From the NCBI GenBank assembly GCA_008828725.1, contig MEHQ01004057.1, positions 269,463-333,462 on the forward strand: a stretch of 64,000 bases of DNA. Reading direction: 5' to 3'. The translations under genes were made by a program, and so were the position numbers. Source of the DNA: Saccharina japonica (taxonomy: Eukaryota > Sar > Phaeophyceae > Laminariales > Laminariaceae). Shown one piece after another: positions 34,537-44,060 of the stretch; the first letter of the stretch is position 1; each line of letters opens with the position of its first letter. The notes under the pieces are model-generated. The model saw only the letters and a list, made by a program, of their open reading frames with translations. It did not search any database and was not told the origin of the DNA.

Positions 34537-36435
34537 CTCCTCCTCTGAGTCGTCTGACTCATCTGACCACCCCCCGTCGTGCTGTGAGACCTTACGGCGT
34601 GCTGCGGGGGCTATGGAACCCTTACTCTTCTGCTGGGAGACCGTTAGGCGTGCTACGGGGGCTCTGGCAGCCTTGCCCTTTGGCATCCTTTTCGCCACCG
34701 CCTCCTTCTCTGTCTTGCTTACGTCAAAGCTGCTTTCGAATCTCGCAGTGTTGGGGTCTGCTTTGTTCAGAGCCAACGAAGTGGAATGCTGCCCTTCTAC
34801 GTGATGGGACATGCAGTATTTCCACACCCACTCTGCAGGGCTGCAAAACTTGCACTTCAGGGGTACGTTAGTGCATGGGGTCGATGACGTGAGCTTTGAC
34901 GCCGCTGATAGGCCTCAAGCAACGAGACTTCTTTGCGAAGGGGGCCTTGGATAGGGCTCCCTCCACCACGGAGACAGTGCTCATCGTGATCACTCTCTCC
35001 CTCTCTCTCTGTCTCTTCTACGGTCGGCGCCTGTCCGCTCTTAGGGGGCTGCGTGAACTGTTTTACCCCCCTAGGCTGTGCCCCCCTTGGTATTATATAG
35101 TATTTAGTATAGGGATGTTTTATATAGGAAGTTGTGTGGCGTTATGAGGGGGGGGATGGGTCCGTCGTACCCCCCCTCCCCCCTTGAGAGGTCCAAAATA
35201 AAGTTTTGGGTGTGTGGTGTCGAAAACCTTTTTTTTTGTGCGCCCTTGCCCTGGTAGTTGATTTGCTATAATTATACCCTCGACAACCAGGAACTTACTT
35301 GATTTTAGAGCGGCCGAAAAAAAAACTGCTCAAACAATATTTGTTCGCTCAGCCCTGGTGATTACGACTGTGTTCAGCTTTTCTTGCAACTCGTCGTATT
35401 TCAAAAGTTATTAGTCGAAAACAAATTGGACAAACTGTACTGCACGGACCTACGAGTATATATATGTAATTTCCCCGGTTTCCTCCTTTCTTTTAGCAGG
35501 AAAAAGAGGGAAAAAAACAGGAAGAACGTTCTCCAACAAATAATGGCCCCTAAAGATATACGGCACGCACCTGAAACCAACAGCAAGTCATTCCCAGCGT
35601 GATGCATGGAGATGCTATCCCAAGAGCATATGTCGCCAGGACTCGTCCTGCCCGCCACGGCTAGCTGGTGCACCAATGTAGCAGCCAAGCTCCACTCCCT
35701 TTTGCGCACAGCTCCTCCCGGGGTAGTGAGATGCTCGCCGTTTGCCGCCACCGGGTCCGACCATACGTTGCCACCGTGCAGATCGATCGAGTCAGACATG
35801 AGATCATCCAACAGCTCAGCGATGAACATGCTCGCCTCAGGAGAGTGCGCCGGCAGCGTGCCAGGCGACAACTCCATGTCAAGGCCTTCCACGTTACCCT
35901 TGCGCATCAAATGCCCATGGGTCGTAGTTAGTCTGCCCGGGCTCTGGCTCGCCTGGTCAAGACTAACTCCGTGTTCGAAAACACCGGGAGCAATCTTCAG
36001 CGCGGATGGAAACGGCGAGATGCTGGTCAGTCCGTAGTAAGGGCTGTTCGACATTGCCTGTGCTTCTGCATGCGACGCCGACACGAAATAACAGGCCCCG
36101 TGGGTACTCGAGTGAGCTACAGGCCGCACAGCCTCGGGCGATAGAAGCTCCTGCAGACGAGAGAGGGTCTCGCCACCGCGGTTGTACTCAGTGCAGACCA
36201 GGTGCGGCGCGCGTGCGTTGTCTTGTTCTTTGCTTCGGAGTATATCGCCGGTCCATTGCGCAGCCGTTTCGAACCCCTTGGCGTGACCGTCGAAGGACTC
36301 ATGTGCCGTCGTCAAAAGAGAACCTTCCACGACGCTCAGCGAGGGATACGGCAAGGTGTTGGCCGAGCCACCCCACGGAGTGGAAGCTACCAAGGAAATA
36401 AAGAGCGCCGTCGCAGTGCGGTGCCCGTGAGACAT
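18828..36435 (-). CDS. Secreted subtilisin-like serine protease, copy B, with 12.3-kb first intron
   Basis: The eight-exon model is 36435-35571, 23287-23040, 22563-22243, 21895-21341, 21021-20743, 20411-20307, 19786-19670 and 19313-18828, giving 991 residues. Exons 2-8 match copy C in length; exon 1 is one codon shorter. The catalytic residues are Asp374 (VIDTGLD), His521 (GHGTHCAGS), Asn675 (VVVAAGNAG) and Ser779 (GTSMACP). The exon 3 linker is Ser/Pro/Thr-rich, and exon 4 carries a Cys-rich insert (PGCVGGCIDA). The protein stops at TAG after VVNGAMV, where copy A has TAC, so the hydrophobic tail is lost. Intron 1 is 12,283 bp and packed with mobile elements (23473-35395), yet exon 1 and the rest stay open. 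If that intron is no longer spliced, exon 1 would be separated from the catalytic part and B would be a pseudogene. Confidence 0.78.
24055..24263. repeat. 5' LTR
   Basis: This is the left 209-bp direct repeat of the LTR element, starting TG and ending CA. It is followed by CTCGAGTCTCGGCGAGCC. Confidence 0.85.
25490..25890 (+). repeat. Tandem pair of about 240-bp units inside the LTR element
   Basis: Segments at about 25492-25638 and 25731-25890 share runs such as TTCAAATCAAACAGTCTT and GGACCAGAAGGGGACTGGT. The frame is not open across them, so they look like non-coding filler of the element. Confidence 0.75.
27050..27258. repeat. 3' LTR
   Basis: This is the right 209-bp direct repeat. It starts TG, ends TA, is preceded by GGGAGGG and followed by the AAAGA duplication. 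Confidence 0.85.
27460..27503 (+). repeat. (TAG)n microsatellite
   Basis: About 14 perfect triplets are present. It opens a region to about 28000 built of variants of CAGCAGCATGGTACAGAGCGG and TTATTGTGTA. Confidence 0.9.
27530..28000. repeat. Low-complexity AGCAGTA/GGTACA repeat region
   Basis: The motifs CAGCAGTAGTAGCAGCATGG, TACAGAGCGGTTATTGTGTA and a T-rich TTTTTGGTGGAATGG recur two or three times each. The same motifs are found at 30460-30900 and, inverted, at 37870-38230. No gene is supported. Confidence 0.7.
28001..29599. other. No gene recognised
   Basis: The region has short ORFs only. A segment at about 29128-29195 (CCATCCGACAATGTGCAGCA and onward) is a copy of the short insert found with a target duplication at 51424-51501; degraded relatives are at about 29565 and 30285. 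Confidence 0.5.
29608..29986. mobile_element. hAT-type MITE with satellite-like core
   Basis: The ends CAGGGTTCTTTACGGT and ACCGTAAAGAACCCTG are perfect 16-bp inverted repeats. GAAAATTA flanks both sides (29600-29607 and 29987-29994), an 8-bp target duplication. CAGGG-type ends with 8-bp duplications are typical of the hAT superfamily. The interior is not transposase but about eight diverged copies of a unit built on ACCGCACCGAACCGCACCGTA. The element is 379 bp. Confidence 0.92.
29995..30440. other. No gene recognised
   Basis: The only recognisable item is a partial copy of the CATCCGACAATGTG...AGCATGAGCTTCA short repeat near 30280-30345. Confidence 0.5.
30460..30900 (+). repeat. Tandem pair of about 175-bp units
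   Basis: The unit CAGCAGTACGGTACACAGCA followed by GTAGCAGTATGGTACAGACT is seen at about 30591 and 30768, with the same CAACGTTTAAAT and GGTACATGGTTGTGT parts behind it. The motifs are imperfect inverted repeats (GGTACAG...CTGTATGGTAC) that could fold into hairpins. Confidence 0.75.
30900..31575 (+). repeat. GC-rich dispersed repeat, inverted copy at 37570-37860
   Basis: The part at about 31305-31570 matches the reverse complement of 37570-37860, including GGTTGGGGCGCC and ATTCCAAGTGAAAATACAT. It ends in a minisatellite of GCCCTAC units (about 31527-31573). The GC-rich part at 30900-31290 has ORFs in several frames but no recognisable domain. Confidence 0.7.
31726..32085. other. Ancestral intron 1 sequence of gene B resumes
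   Basis: From AATGAGGCAACCTGGG the sequence aligns with 10346-10670 of gene A intron 1 (CAGCGCGTTTTTTAACTCGC and neighbours). This shows that 23473-31725 is an insertion and that exon 1 at 35571-36435 belongs to gene B. Confidence 0.8.
32086..33020. repeat. Segment bounded by about 50-bp direct repeats
   Basis: TCCTATACCTGAGGATGA and the following T-run, AAGGCATT and AAATTATTGGGA occur at 32086-32133 and 32971-33020. The 840 bp between them are absent from A and C. They could be very short LTRs or the scar of a local duplication. TTTGTCCGGAAATATA-type words recur inside (about 32208 and 32303). No gene is seen. Confidence 0.5.
33856..35254. mobile_element. 1.4-kb TIR element encoding a zinc-finger/acidic protein
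   Basis: The inner inverted repeat is exact: CAAGGGCGCACAAAAAAA at the left and its complement at the right, extended outward by CCCTGGT and CCCTGG. TA is duplicated (33854-33855 and 35255-35256), judged against the intact neighbouring unit. The interior codes, on the minus strand, for the protein at 34420-34914. No transposase core with a DDE-type motif was recognised. Confidence 0.8.
34420..34914 (-). CDS. Zinc-finger plus acidic-tract ORF of a TIR element (start uncertain)
   Basis: The open frame runs 164 codons after an upstream stop. It has a C-x2-C-x12-H-x5-H finger (CKFCSPAEWVWKYCMSHHVE), then a basic/neutral linker and a long Glu/Ser tract ending in DGGGGEE. The first ATG in frame is at 34827, inside the finger, so a complete finger would need an upstream exon or non-ATG start. 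Fingers of this kind occur in proteins coded by DNA transposons, where they bind element ends; that role is inference. It may be a truncated piece of a larger protein. Confidence 0.45.
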
Positions 36436-36631
36436 GTGTTCCTGGAGAAGAAGGGGGCTGGTTGGAGGCGACACAGAAGCTCGACGAAAGAAAGCGCAGG
36501 TTGTTGTGGTGGAGTGTTGTGGTGCGTGTGTGCACGATCTTTGTTGTGGGGGAAGCTTGGTCAAAGTTAGACACTACTTAGCGAAAAAAATAATTACACG
36601 TCACATTGAACCGCCCGCCATCACAAATAAT

Positions 36632-36653
36632 TTCCCCTGTCGTTTCAGGGAAC
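36632..36653. promoter_or_regulatory. Upstream palindrome, gene B
   Basis: This copy of the palindrome about 200 bp upstream of the gene B ATG (CCCTG and CAGGG core) has a weakened outer arm (TTTCC in place of GTTCC). Confidence 0.4.
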
Positions 36654-36707
36654 ATTTCCATGGTTGGATATATTAAGCTTCGAATTTTGTACGGGGAGCG
36701 GGGGGGG

Positions 36708-36949
36708 CGCGTGCTACGATAGAGGTAGCAATTTTTGGCTGAATCGTTTTCTGAACGATCGAGCTGCTTAACCCAAATTCGTCAGACTTTCATATTTGTG
36801 ACGAATAATGTTTCAAGTGTACTTCGGTCATGAGATTTCTCATCCGGCAGCAATTTTATTTTCCTCCAAACTCCTTGTTTCGGTGAGTTATGACGCTCCT
36901 TAAGTAAGGAGCTCAGACAAAACATGGTTCACCTCTATCGTAGCATGCG
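36708..36949. mobile_element. MITE upstream of gene B
   Basis: The ends CGCGTGCTACGATAGAGGT (36708-36726) and ACCTCTATCGTAGCATGCG (36931-36949) are inverted repeats with one mismatch. The 242-bp segment is absent upstream of genes A and C, where the G-rich run continues directly into conserved flank. It contains a hairpin CTCCTTA-AG-TAAGGAG. No clear target duplication. Confidence 0.75.
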
Positions 36950-37297
36950 TCGGGGACGATGCTTGTATATATATATTGAAATGACTTACCATTAATTTAT
37001 CTTTCACAGCATGTAGTAAGTTGCTGCATCTTGTGGGGAACTTTGCGTTTTTATCAGGATTGTTCAATCCTTGTTGCGAGAGCTTTCCATTTTGCATGCA
37101 GCTGGTACTACGGCGGTGGTAGTAGTGTAGCTCTCAATATGTTTGCCGGTCTGTTGTTGCCGTGTTGTCTAAAAAAGTTGACCTTCTTCCCGAGCTTTAT
37201 TAATAATGAACACTTTGTTGTATTTCTGTTTTTTCGCCATTTTGTTTTTTTGGGAGACCATTGGTCATTGATTGTACCACTACCATCATACACTACT

Positions 37298-37536
<239 letters not shown>

Positions 37537-37569
37537 ACTACTACCCCTGCATTACGTACTGCTGTGCTG

Positions 37570-38340
37570 CTGTGTAATGATTTGGAATGATGTAGGGCGC
37601 ATATAGGGCGTAGCGTTTTGTACGGCGTAGGGTGTTGTAGGCCTTAGGATGTATTTTCACTTGGAATAAGTGTGGAGAAACGTCTGCGTTGGGCGGTGCC
37701 GGAAGCGCCCTGGGCCATCTCGGCCCCGGATTTCGACGAGGGAGGGTGTGCTGGGGTGCGCAACGGGCGAAACCGGCCCTCGGGTGGCGCGGCGGCCCGC
37801 GCTCGCCCGGGCACGACGGGCGCCCCAACCTCCCTGTGGCTGCTGTACTTTCGTTTCGGGGGGGGGGGGGGGGGGTGGCAGTTGATTGTACCACACAACA
37901 TGTTACTGTTGCATACACAACCATGTACCACATTTTAACAACGTGTATACCATATACAGCACTGTGTACCGTACTGCTGTAGACAATAACCACTCCGTAC
38001 CATCGTCCGCGCGCCCAACGCCGCTCGGTCGACCGTGGCGACCTTGCGCCGCCCTCGTCGATCGCCCGCCCCAACCTCCCTACGGCTGCTGTACTTTCGT
38101 TTGGGGGGGTGGGGGATGGCAGTTGGTTGTACCACACAACATGTTACTGTTGCATACACAACCATGTACCACATTTTAACAACGTGTATACCATATGCAG
38201 CACTGTGTACCGTACTGCTGTAGACAATAACCACTCCGTACCATCGACCGCGCGCCCGCCGTTCGGTCGTCCGCGCGACCTCCGCCGCTCGGTCGACCGC
38301 CCGCCGCCGCCGCTCGCTCGGTCGCTCGCCCGCCGTCGCC
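37570..38340 (-). repeat. GC-rich dispersed repeat plus tandem 240-bp pair
   Basis: The part at 37570-37860 is the inverted counterpart of 31305-31570. Then two units of about 240 bp follow (from 37870 and 38110), sharing TTGTACCACACAACATGTTA and ACGTGTATACCATAT. They are related to the motifs at 27530-28000 and 30460-30900 in reverse. Confidence 0.75.
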
Positions 38341-38344
38341 CTTG

Positions 38345-39005
38345 TTAATAATAAACTAAAAAACACTTTTGTATTTTTGTATACAACGTACATATACGAT
38401 GAAATCAGTTGTGGGCGAACCTGGCAGACACAGCAACAAAACAATGAAAGCACAGGCACTATACACCTATAATACCTGTTAAACAGTGCTGCTGCTGTAT
38501 ACTACTCGTACTATGTACGTTGCTTTTAATACTGCGGGCGAATTGGGCAAACGGCGCCTGCTTGTATGTATGTGTAGCATCTCGGCGTGTTGTGGCCTAT
38601 TTTGACTTGAAAAACAACCTTTCTTTTCCCGATGTTATTTGCGAGCGAACCTGCAGCAAACAGCAACAAAACAACAATGCCAGCAACAGGCAGTATGGAA
38701 ACCTGTTGAATAGTGTTGCTACACACTACTCGTACAGCAGTACTGCCCAATTATCGTACCTCTTACACTACTCGTACCAGGTATGTATGTTGTACTGCGG
38801 GCGAACTGGGCAAACGACGCCTGCATGTGTAGCATCTCTCGGCTTGTTGTGGCGTATTTTTCTTGAACTTTTCTTCCGGGTGTTTCTGCTTTTTTTGTAT
38901 GCGATGGAAATGTTTTCGGGCAAACCTGGCAAACACAGTAACAAAGCATCGGTATCAGCACAGACAGTATGTTATACACATACATACCTGTTAATAGTGT
39001 GCTGG
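38345..39005 (+). repeat. Satellite, block B, part 1
   Basis: These are the same satellite units as at 13200-14290 (CGTACAGCAGTACTGCCCA at about 38734; ACGACGCCTGCATGTGTAG at about 38814). Interrupted after 39005. Confidence 0.8.
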
Positions 39006-39575
39006 TGTACACTATGTTAGCATAATATGGACGTTGAGATCCATACGTATCTACTGTGATGTGCAGTCACTACGCACTGATACGAGTATATGAGTATCTT
39101 AGTCTAGATATTCGGGTAATTGCAATATGCGGATAGATTACGAGTTTGTCTTACTCGTAGTGCACCGCATTGTATGTCCAAAGTATCTTCATCACGAACG
39201 ATGCTGAGAACGTTGCTAGAACGTTACTATTATAACGTTGTAGAGAACATTTCAAGGAACTGTACACACTACGGTAGAATATAACTGTCCCTAGCATGGG
39301 CATTGTACCGAGATGATCGCGCAGGCATCCCCCACCTCGATCACTCTACTCCTCTCTTCTCTCTTCTCCTCTTCTCTTCTCTTCTCTTCTCTTCTTCCTT
39401 TTCCGTTGATGTCCCTGAGGTCAATCTTCTTTCCAATATGGTAATATAAGCGCCTTTTCAAACCATGACTTTTCTTCTTCTTCTCAGGTGATCTTCACAG
39501 ACACTTTGGTGCCACCTCTGCCACCTCTCCCCACAGAGACAGAGCCTCGACACACGCGTCATTCTTTCACACTAC
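39006..39575. other. Insertion in the satellite, no gene recognised
   Basis: It separates two stretches of satellite and contains a pyrimidine microsatellite (CTCTT units, about 39352-39402). I see no terminal repeats that would define a mobile element. Confidence 0.5.
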
Positions 39576-40630
39576 TCGAACAGCACAGTACTGCTCAATA
39601 CCTCTTATACTGTACTAATTCTACCAGGTATGTATGTTGGTTTTAATACGGTGCGCGGGCGAACTGTGCGCAAACGACGCTAGCACGTATTTATAGCTTC
39701 TCGGCTTGTTGTGGCTTACTTTTACTTGATTAATAACTTTTCTATTAGGGCCCGTTTTAACGAAGAAAAAAAAAAACAATTTGAAAAAAAAAATAATCAA
39801 ATCCGCTTTTCATTGGTCAACACACGCACCAGCACCAAAGATTAGGATCTCGGGGGGTGCTGGTGCGTGTGTTGACCAAAGAAAAGCGAATTTGAATATT
39901 ATTTTTCCCAAATTGAATTTATTTTATGTTCGTTAATATGGGCCCTTACCCGATGTTTATGTTTTTTATATGCACTATGTAAAATCAATTGCGGGTCAAA
40001 CTGTCAAATGCACACGGCCTCCAGCACTATTGGCTTTTTCCGCTTCCATGGAAGCTTCCGTGGGAACCGACGCCTGCACGTATTTGTAGCATCTCGGCTT
40101 GTTGTGGCTTACTTTTACTTGTGTAAAATACCATTTCTATCACCCGATGTTAATGTTATGTATGTACTATTGTAAAATCAATTGCGGGTCAACATATCAA
40201 ATGCACACGTCTCCAGCACTATTGGCTTTTCCCGTTAAAGTCGGTGGAAGTTTGCACGGAAGCTTCCGCCGCTTCAATGGAAGCTTCCGTGGGAAACGAC
40301 GCCTGCATGTATTTGTAGCATCTCGGCTTGTTGTGGCCTACTTTTTTACTTGCAAAATAACCTTTCTATCACCCGATTTTAATGTTTTGTGGTAGTACTA
40401 TATGATGTCAATTGCGGGTCAACCTGTCAAAATGCACACTGTCTCTAGCGCTATTGGCTTTTTTCCGTGAAAGTCGATGGAATTTTGCACGGAAGCTTCC
40501 GCCGCTTCCTTGGAAGCTTCCGTGGGAACCGACGCCTGCGCGTATTTGTAGCATCTCGGCTTGTTGTGGCTTACTTTTACTTGTATAAAATGACCTTTCT
40601 ATTACCCGATATTAATGTTTTGTATGTACT
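39575..40630 (+). repeat. Satellite, block B, part 2 (shorter units of about 230 bp)
   Basis: CGACGCCTGCACGTATTTGT recurs at about 39675 (variant), 40068, 40300 and 40530. These units contain one or two GGAAGCTTCC palindromes each, so the satellite and the palindrome arrays share a component. Confidence 0.85.
39748..39945. mobile_element. PIF/Harbinger-type MITE (TTA duplication)
   Basis: The ends GGGCCCGTTTTAACGAA and TTCGTTAATATGGGCCC form an imperfect inverted repeat, and TTA flanks both sides (39745-39747, 39946-39948). Neighbouring satellite units give the empty site (TTTCTATTACCCGATG). The interior is a long hairpin with arms including GGTCAACACACGCACCAGCA. GGGCCC-type ends with 3-bp TTA/TAA duplications are characteristic of Harbinger elements. 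Confidence 0.9.
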
Positions 40631-42143
40631 AGAAGGGATCCGCTGCGCGAGCGACTAACCCCGCCCGCTACGCTCGCGGAAGGAAGAATAGAGCCAAATG
40701 TGAAAAGGGTAAAAGAGGAACATATATTAATTTAGCTGCAACTGGCGACTTGATAATGCCAAGAGCTCCATATAATATGTATGACGGCAAATACAGGACA
40801 GAAACGATAGCGGTGATTTTTTTTATCGTCCAACACGAAATAATATCGCGAAGAAAGCAAAGCTTCGCTCCGAGGGCGGCTGACACCGCCCGCTACGCTC
40901 GCGCAAGGAAAGGGGCAGAAGCGGTCCACGACGTGGTGCAAGGACCGACTTGAAAAGGCCAAAGAGATTCATGGTGCAATGGAGGGAAATACTTACTGCT
41001 GTATGCAACTGATTGTACATTACCCGTTTCCCGCTGTGTGTTGTGATGCAGGAGTACTGGTATGTGGCATGTATTATGTGGCAGAGCAACCATCATACCT
41101 GTACGACGACAGCAGTAGTAGTAGTCGTGCACCACAATAAATAACAAAAAAAAGAACATTGACAAACAAACGTGGAGGCGACTTGCAAATGCATACAGCA
41201 GTAAGTAGATAGATAGAGCTCCATGCATCAAGAAGACAGCGCTGTAAAGAAAGAGAAAGCACAGCAACATCGCTCGCAGTACGGCGCTGCGCTGCCTGCT
41301 GGGGGTGTGACTTGTGCCTTTTTCGTGACTACTATTTGTGGTAGTACAACAACAGCAGTAGTACGTTGTATTAATAGACCTTTGTATGTATAGAAAGAGT
41401 ATGAAAGAGAAAGCACATCAAAGCACGGTCGCACGGTGGTCAATCAAGTGGTACAAAAATGAAACAATGAACTGAGAAAGACGTACCTACGTACTCGTAC
41501 TCGAACAAAACGCTCCCCGCCCACCCGCGATCACCTCGCCATCGATTCGGTCCGGGTCGAGCCCTACTGCCTCTCTGCCCCAGTGAGCCCCGTGGCCCAC
41601 CTCGCGTGAAGCCCTGTGCTCACCGTGGCCCTCGTTCGCCCGCTCGAGGATGATGATGCCTCTGCTGTAAATAATATGTTTTCGATAAATAAAGCACCGA
41701 CAAAAACAATCCTTGTAACTTCGGACATACATACTGGATTCATTGCAGCAGCAGCAACAGCAAGGACCTTCATGCTCCCCTCGTGTCTCGATGGACACGC
41801 CACGCCTAGCCACGAAAAAAACGACCTCGCTCCTTCTGACCCCCCCTCTACTGCCCAGCGCCCTCCCATATACCCGCGATGGTGCCGGGCTTGCACGCGC
41901 TGTCGTGTTCACTGAGTATACCCACGAACCCAAAACCGGAAAAAAAGAGAAACATGATCTCGCCGACAAAGTCTGTGGTAGGAATCAGGAAGCAAGTAAC
42001 GCGAAAAAAGGAGGACGCAAAGAAAGCCAAGAACTTCAGGAAAGCAAGTAACTTCTACTTTGGCAATTAGAGGCTGAAAGTTGTTGTGAGGTACGAAGAT
42101 ATGCCGAGGAAAGCTTCCGAACACCAAAGGATAAACGTAAGGA
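40631..42143. repeat. Composite repeat in the satellite, copy 1
   Basis: It begins with a GC-rich hairpin-like segment (GCGAGCGACTAACCCCGCCC, then GCTACGCTCGCGG), repeated at about 40868, and ends with a part conserved in copy 2: CGATCACCTCGCCATCGATT (41530) and TCGATGGACACGCC (41788). It lies at the same point of a satellite unit as copy 2 at 42613-44807, so the two arose by duplication of the satellite with its insert. ORFs here are not conserved in frame between copies. Confidence 0.7.
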
Positions 42144-42612
42144 ATTCGATGTAAAATCAATTGCGGGTCAACCTGTCAAATGCACACACACGTCTCCAGC
42201 ACTATTGGCTTTTTCCGTGGAATTCGATAGAAGTTTGCATGGAAGCTTCCGACGTTTCCATGGAAGCTTCCGTGGGAAACGACGCCTGCACGTATTTGTA
42301 GCATCTCGGCTTGTTGTGGCTTACTTTTTTACTTGCAAAATAACCTTTCTATTACCCGATGTTAATGTTTTGTGGTATTTACTACAGTATGTAAAATCAA
42401 TTGCGGGTCAACCTGTCAAATGCACACTGTCTCCAGCTCTATTGGCTTTTTCCGTGAAAGTCGATGGAATTTTGCACGGAAGCGTCCGCCGCTTCCATGG
42501 AAGCTTCCGTGGGAAACGACGCCTGCATGTATTTTAGAATCTCGGCTTGTTGCGCCTTACTTTTACTTGTAAAGTAACCTTTCTATTACCCGATGTTATA
42601 GTTTTGCATGTA
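42144..42612 (+). repeat. Satellite, block B, part 3
   Basis: Two more short satellite units (CGACGCCTGCACGTATTTGT at about 42280 and a variant at 42519) lie between the two composite repeats. Confidence 0.85.
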
Positions 42613-43716
42613 CTGCAAGGTCTCCGCTGCGCGGGCGGCTAACGCCGTCCGCTACGCTCGCGGAAAGAAGCATAAAAACAAATGTGAAGAGGAAAATAAT
42701 AAAGCTGCAACTGGCGACTTCATAATGCCAAGAGCTCCACATATATGTAGGACGGCAAATACAGGACAGAAACGATAGTTGTGAATATCTATCTTCCAAC
42801 ACGAGAAAAGATCGCGAAGAAAGCAAAGCTCCGCTCCGAGGGTGCCTCACGCCGTCCGCTACGCTTGCGCGGAAAGGGGCAGAAAAGGTCCACGACGTGG
42901 TGCAAGGACCGACTTGAAAATGTGTCAAGATATTCATGGTGCAATGCAGCGAAATAGTTACACTGCTATACGTACGCAACTGAACGTATAGTACCCGCCT
43001 ACGTACCGCTGTATTGTACTCCAGGAGTACGTACTGGTATGTTGCATACAAGGGCTCCGCTTCGCGGGCGGCTGACGCCGCCCGCTACGCTCGCGCAAGG
43101 AAAGAGGTACAGAAGAGGCTCATGATGTAGTGCAGGCACCGCGACTTGAAAATGCCAAGAGGTTCATGGTGCAGCAAAGAAACGGCGGACTTGACATGCA
43201 TGCAAAACATGCTCAGGGTGCACAATAGCCCCATGCTTCAGGACGACAAACCTGTACGTTCGAAAGAGAAAGAACAGCAACACGACTCACGGCACGGCGC
43301 TGCGCTGTCAACTGTGGGGGTGTGAGGTGTGCATTTTTAGTGAGTATGTGTGGTATACAACAGCAGTATCACGGCTGTACAAATTAAAAGTACTTCGTAC
43401 TTTGTACAAGGGCTCCGCTTCGCGGGCGGCTGACGCCGCCCGCTACGCTCGCGCAAGGAAAGGGGTACAGAAGAGGCCCCCATGATGTAGTGCAGGCACC
43501 GCGACTTGAAAATGCCAAGAGGTTCATGGTGCAGCAAAGAAACGGCGGACTTGACATGCATGCAAAACATGCTCGGGGTGCACAATAGCTCCATGCTCCA
43601 GGACGACAAAGCTGTACGTTTAAAAGAGAAAGCACAGCAACACGGCTCACGGCACAGCGCTGCGCTGTCTGCTGTGGGGGTGTGAGATGTGCAGTTTTCG
43701 TGAGTGTGTGTGGTAT

Positions 43717-43788
<72 letters not shown>

Positions 43789-43789
43789 G
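43717..43789 (+). repeat. (CAA)n microsatellite
   Basis: About 24 uninterrupted CAA triplets lie at the end of the second 355-bp unit. The equivalent place in the first unit (about 43355) has only ACAACAGCAG, so the array expanded in one copy. Confidence 0.95.
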
Positions 43790-43918
43790 TATAACTGTAG
43801 TACTTCTTACTTTGTATATACGTAGTGTATGAAAGAGAAAAAGCACAGCACCAGCACGGTCGCCAAGTTGTGAAGTATGAAAAACGAAAAAATCCACAAA
43901 ACTGAGAAAGACGTGCAT

Positions 43919-44060
43919 ACATACGTACTCGTATACGTACTCGTACTCGTATTCACTCGACTCGTACTCCTACTCCTACTCCTACTCCTACTCGACTCGT
44001 ACTCGTACTCGTATTATACTCGTACTCGTACTCGTACTCGTACTCGTACTCGTACTCGAA
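43919..44060 (+). repeat. (TACTCG/TACTCC)n minisatellite
   Basis: It is a six-base array with CTCGTA, CTCCTA and CTCGAC variants over about 140 bp. The same hexamer occurs singly all through the window. Confidence 0.9.

Larger units (their letters stand above)
33642..35345 (+). repeat. Tandem duplication of about 157 bp, second copy split by a transposon
   Basis: ATCATCGCAACGATATTTCTC starts the unit at about 33650 and again at about 33802. The unit's second half (ACCCTCGACAACCAGGAACTT) occurs at 33728 and 35277. The second unit is interrupted by the 1.4-kb element, so the first unit serves as the empty site (ACTATTAATAGTTGATTTT). Confidence 0.88.

Noticed and set aside
34229-34871. Two plus-strand Ser/Pro-rich ORFs of about 190 codons
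   Set aside because: They are antisense to the acidic tract of the zinc-finger ORF; the low-complexity TCC-rich DNA is open in several frames.
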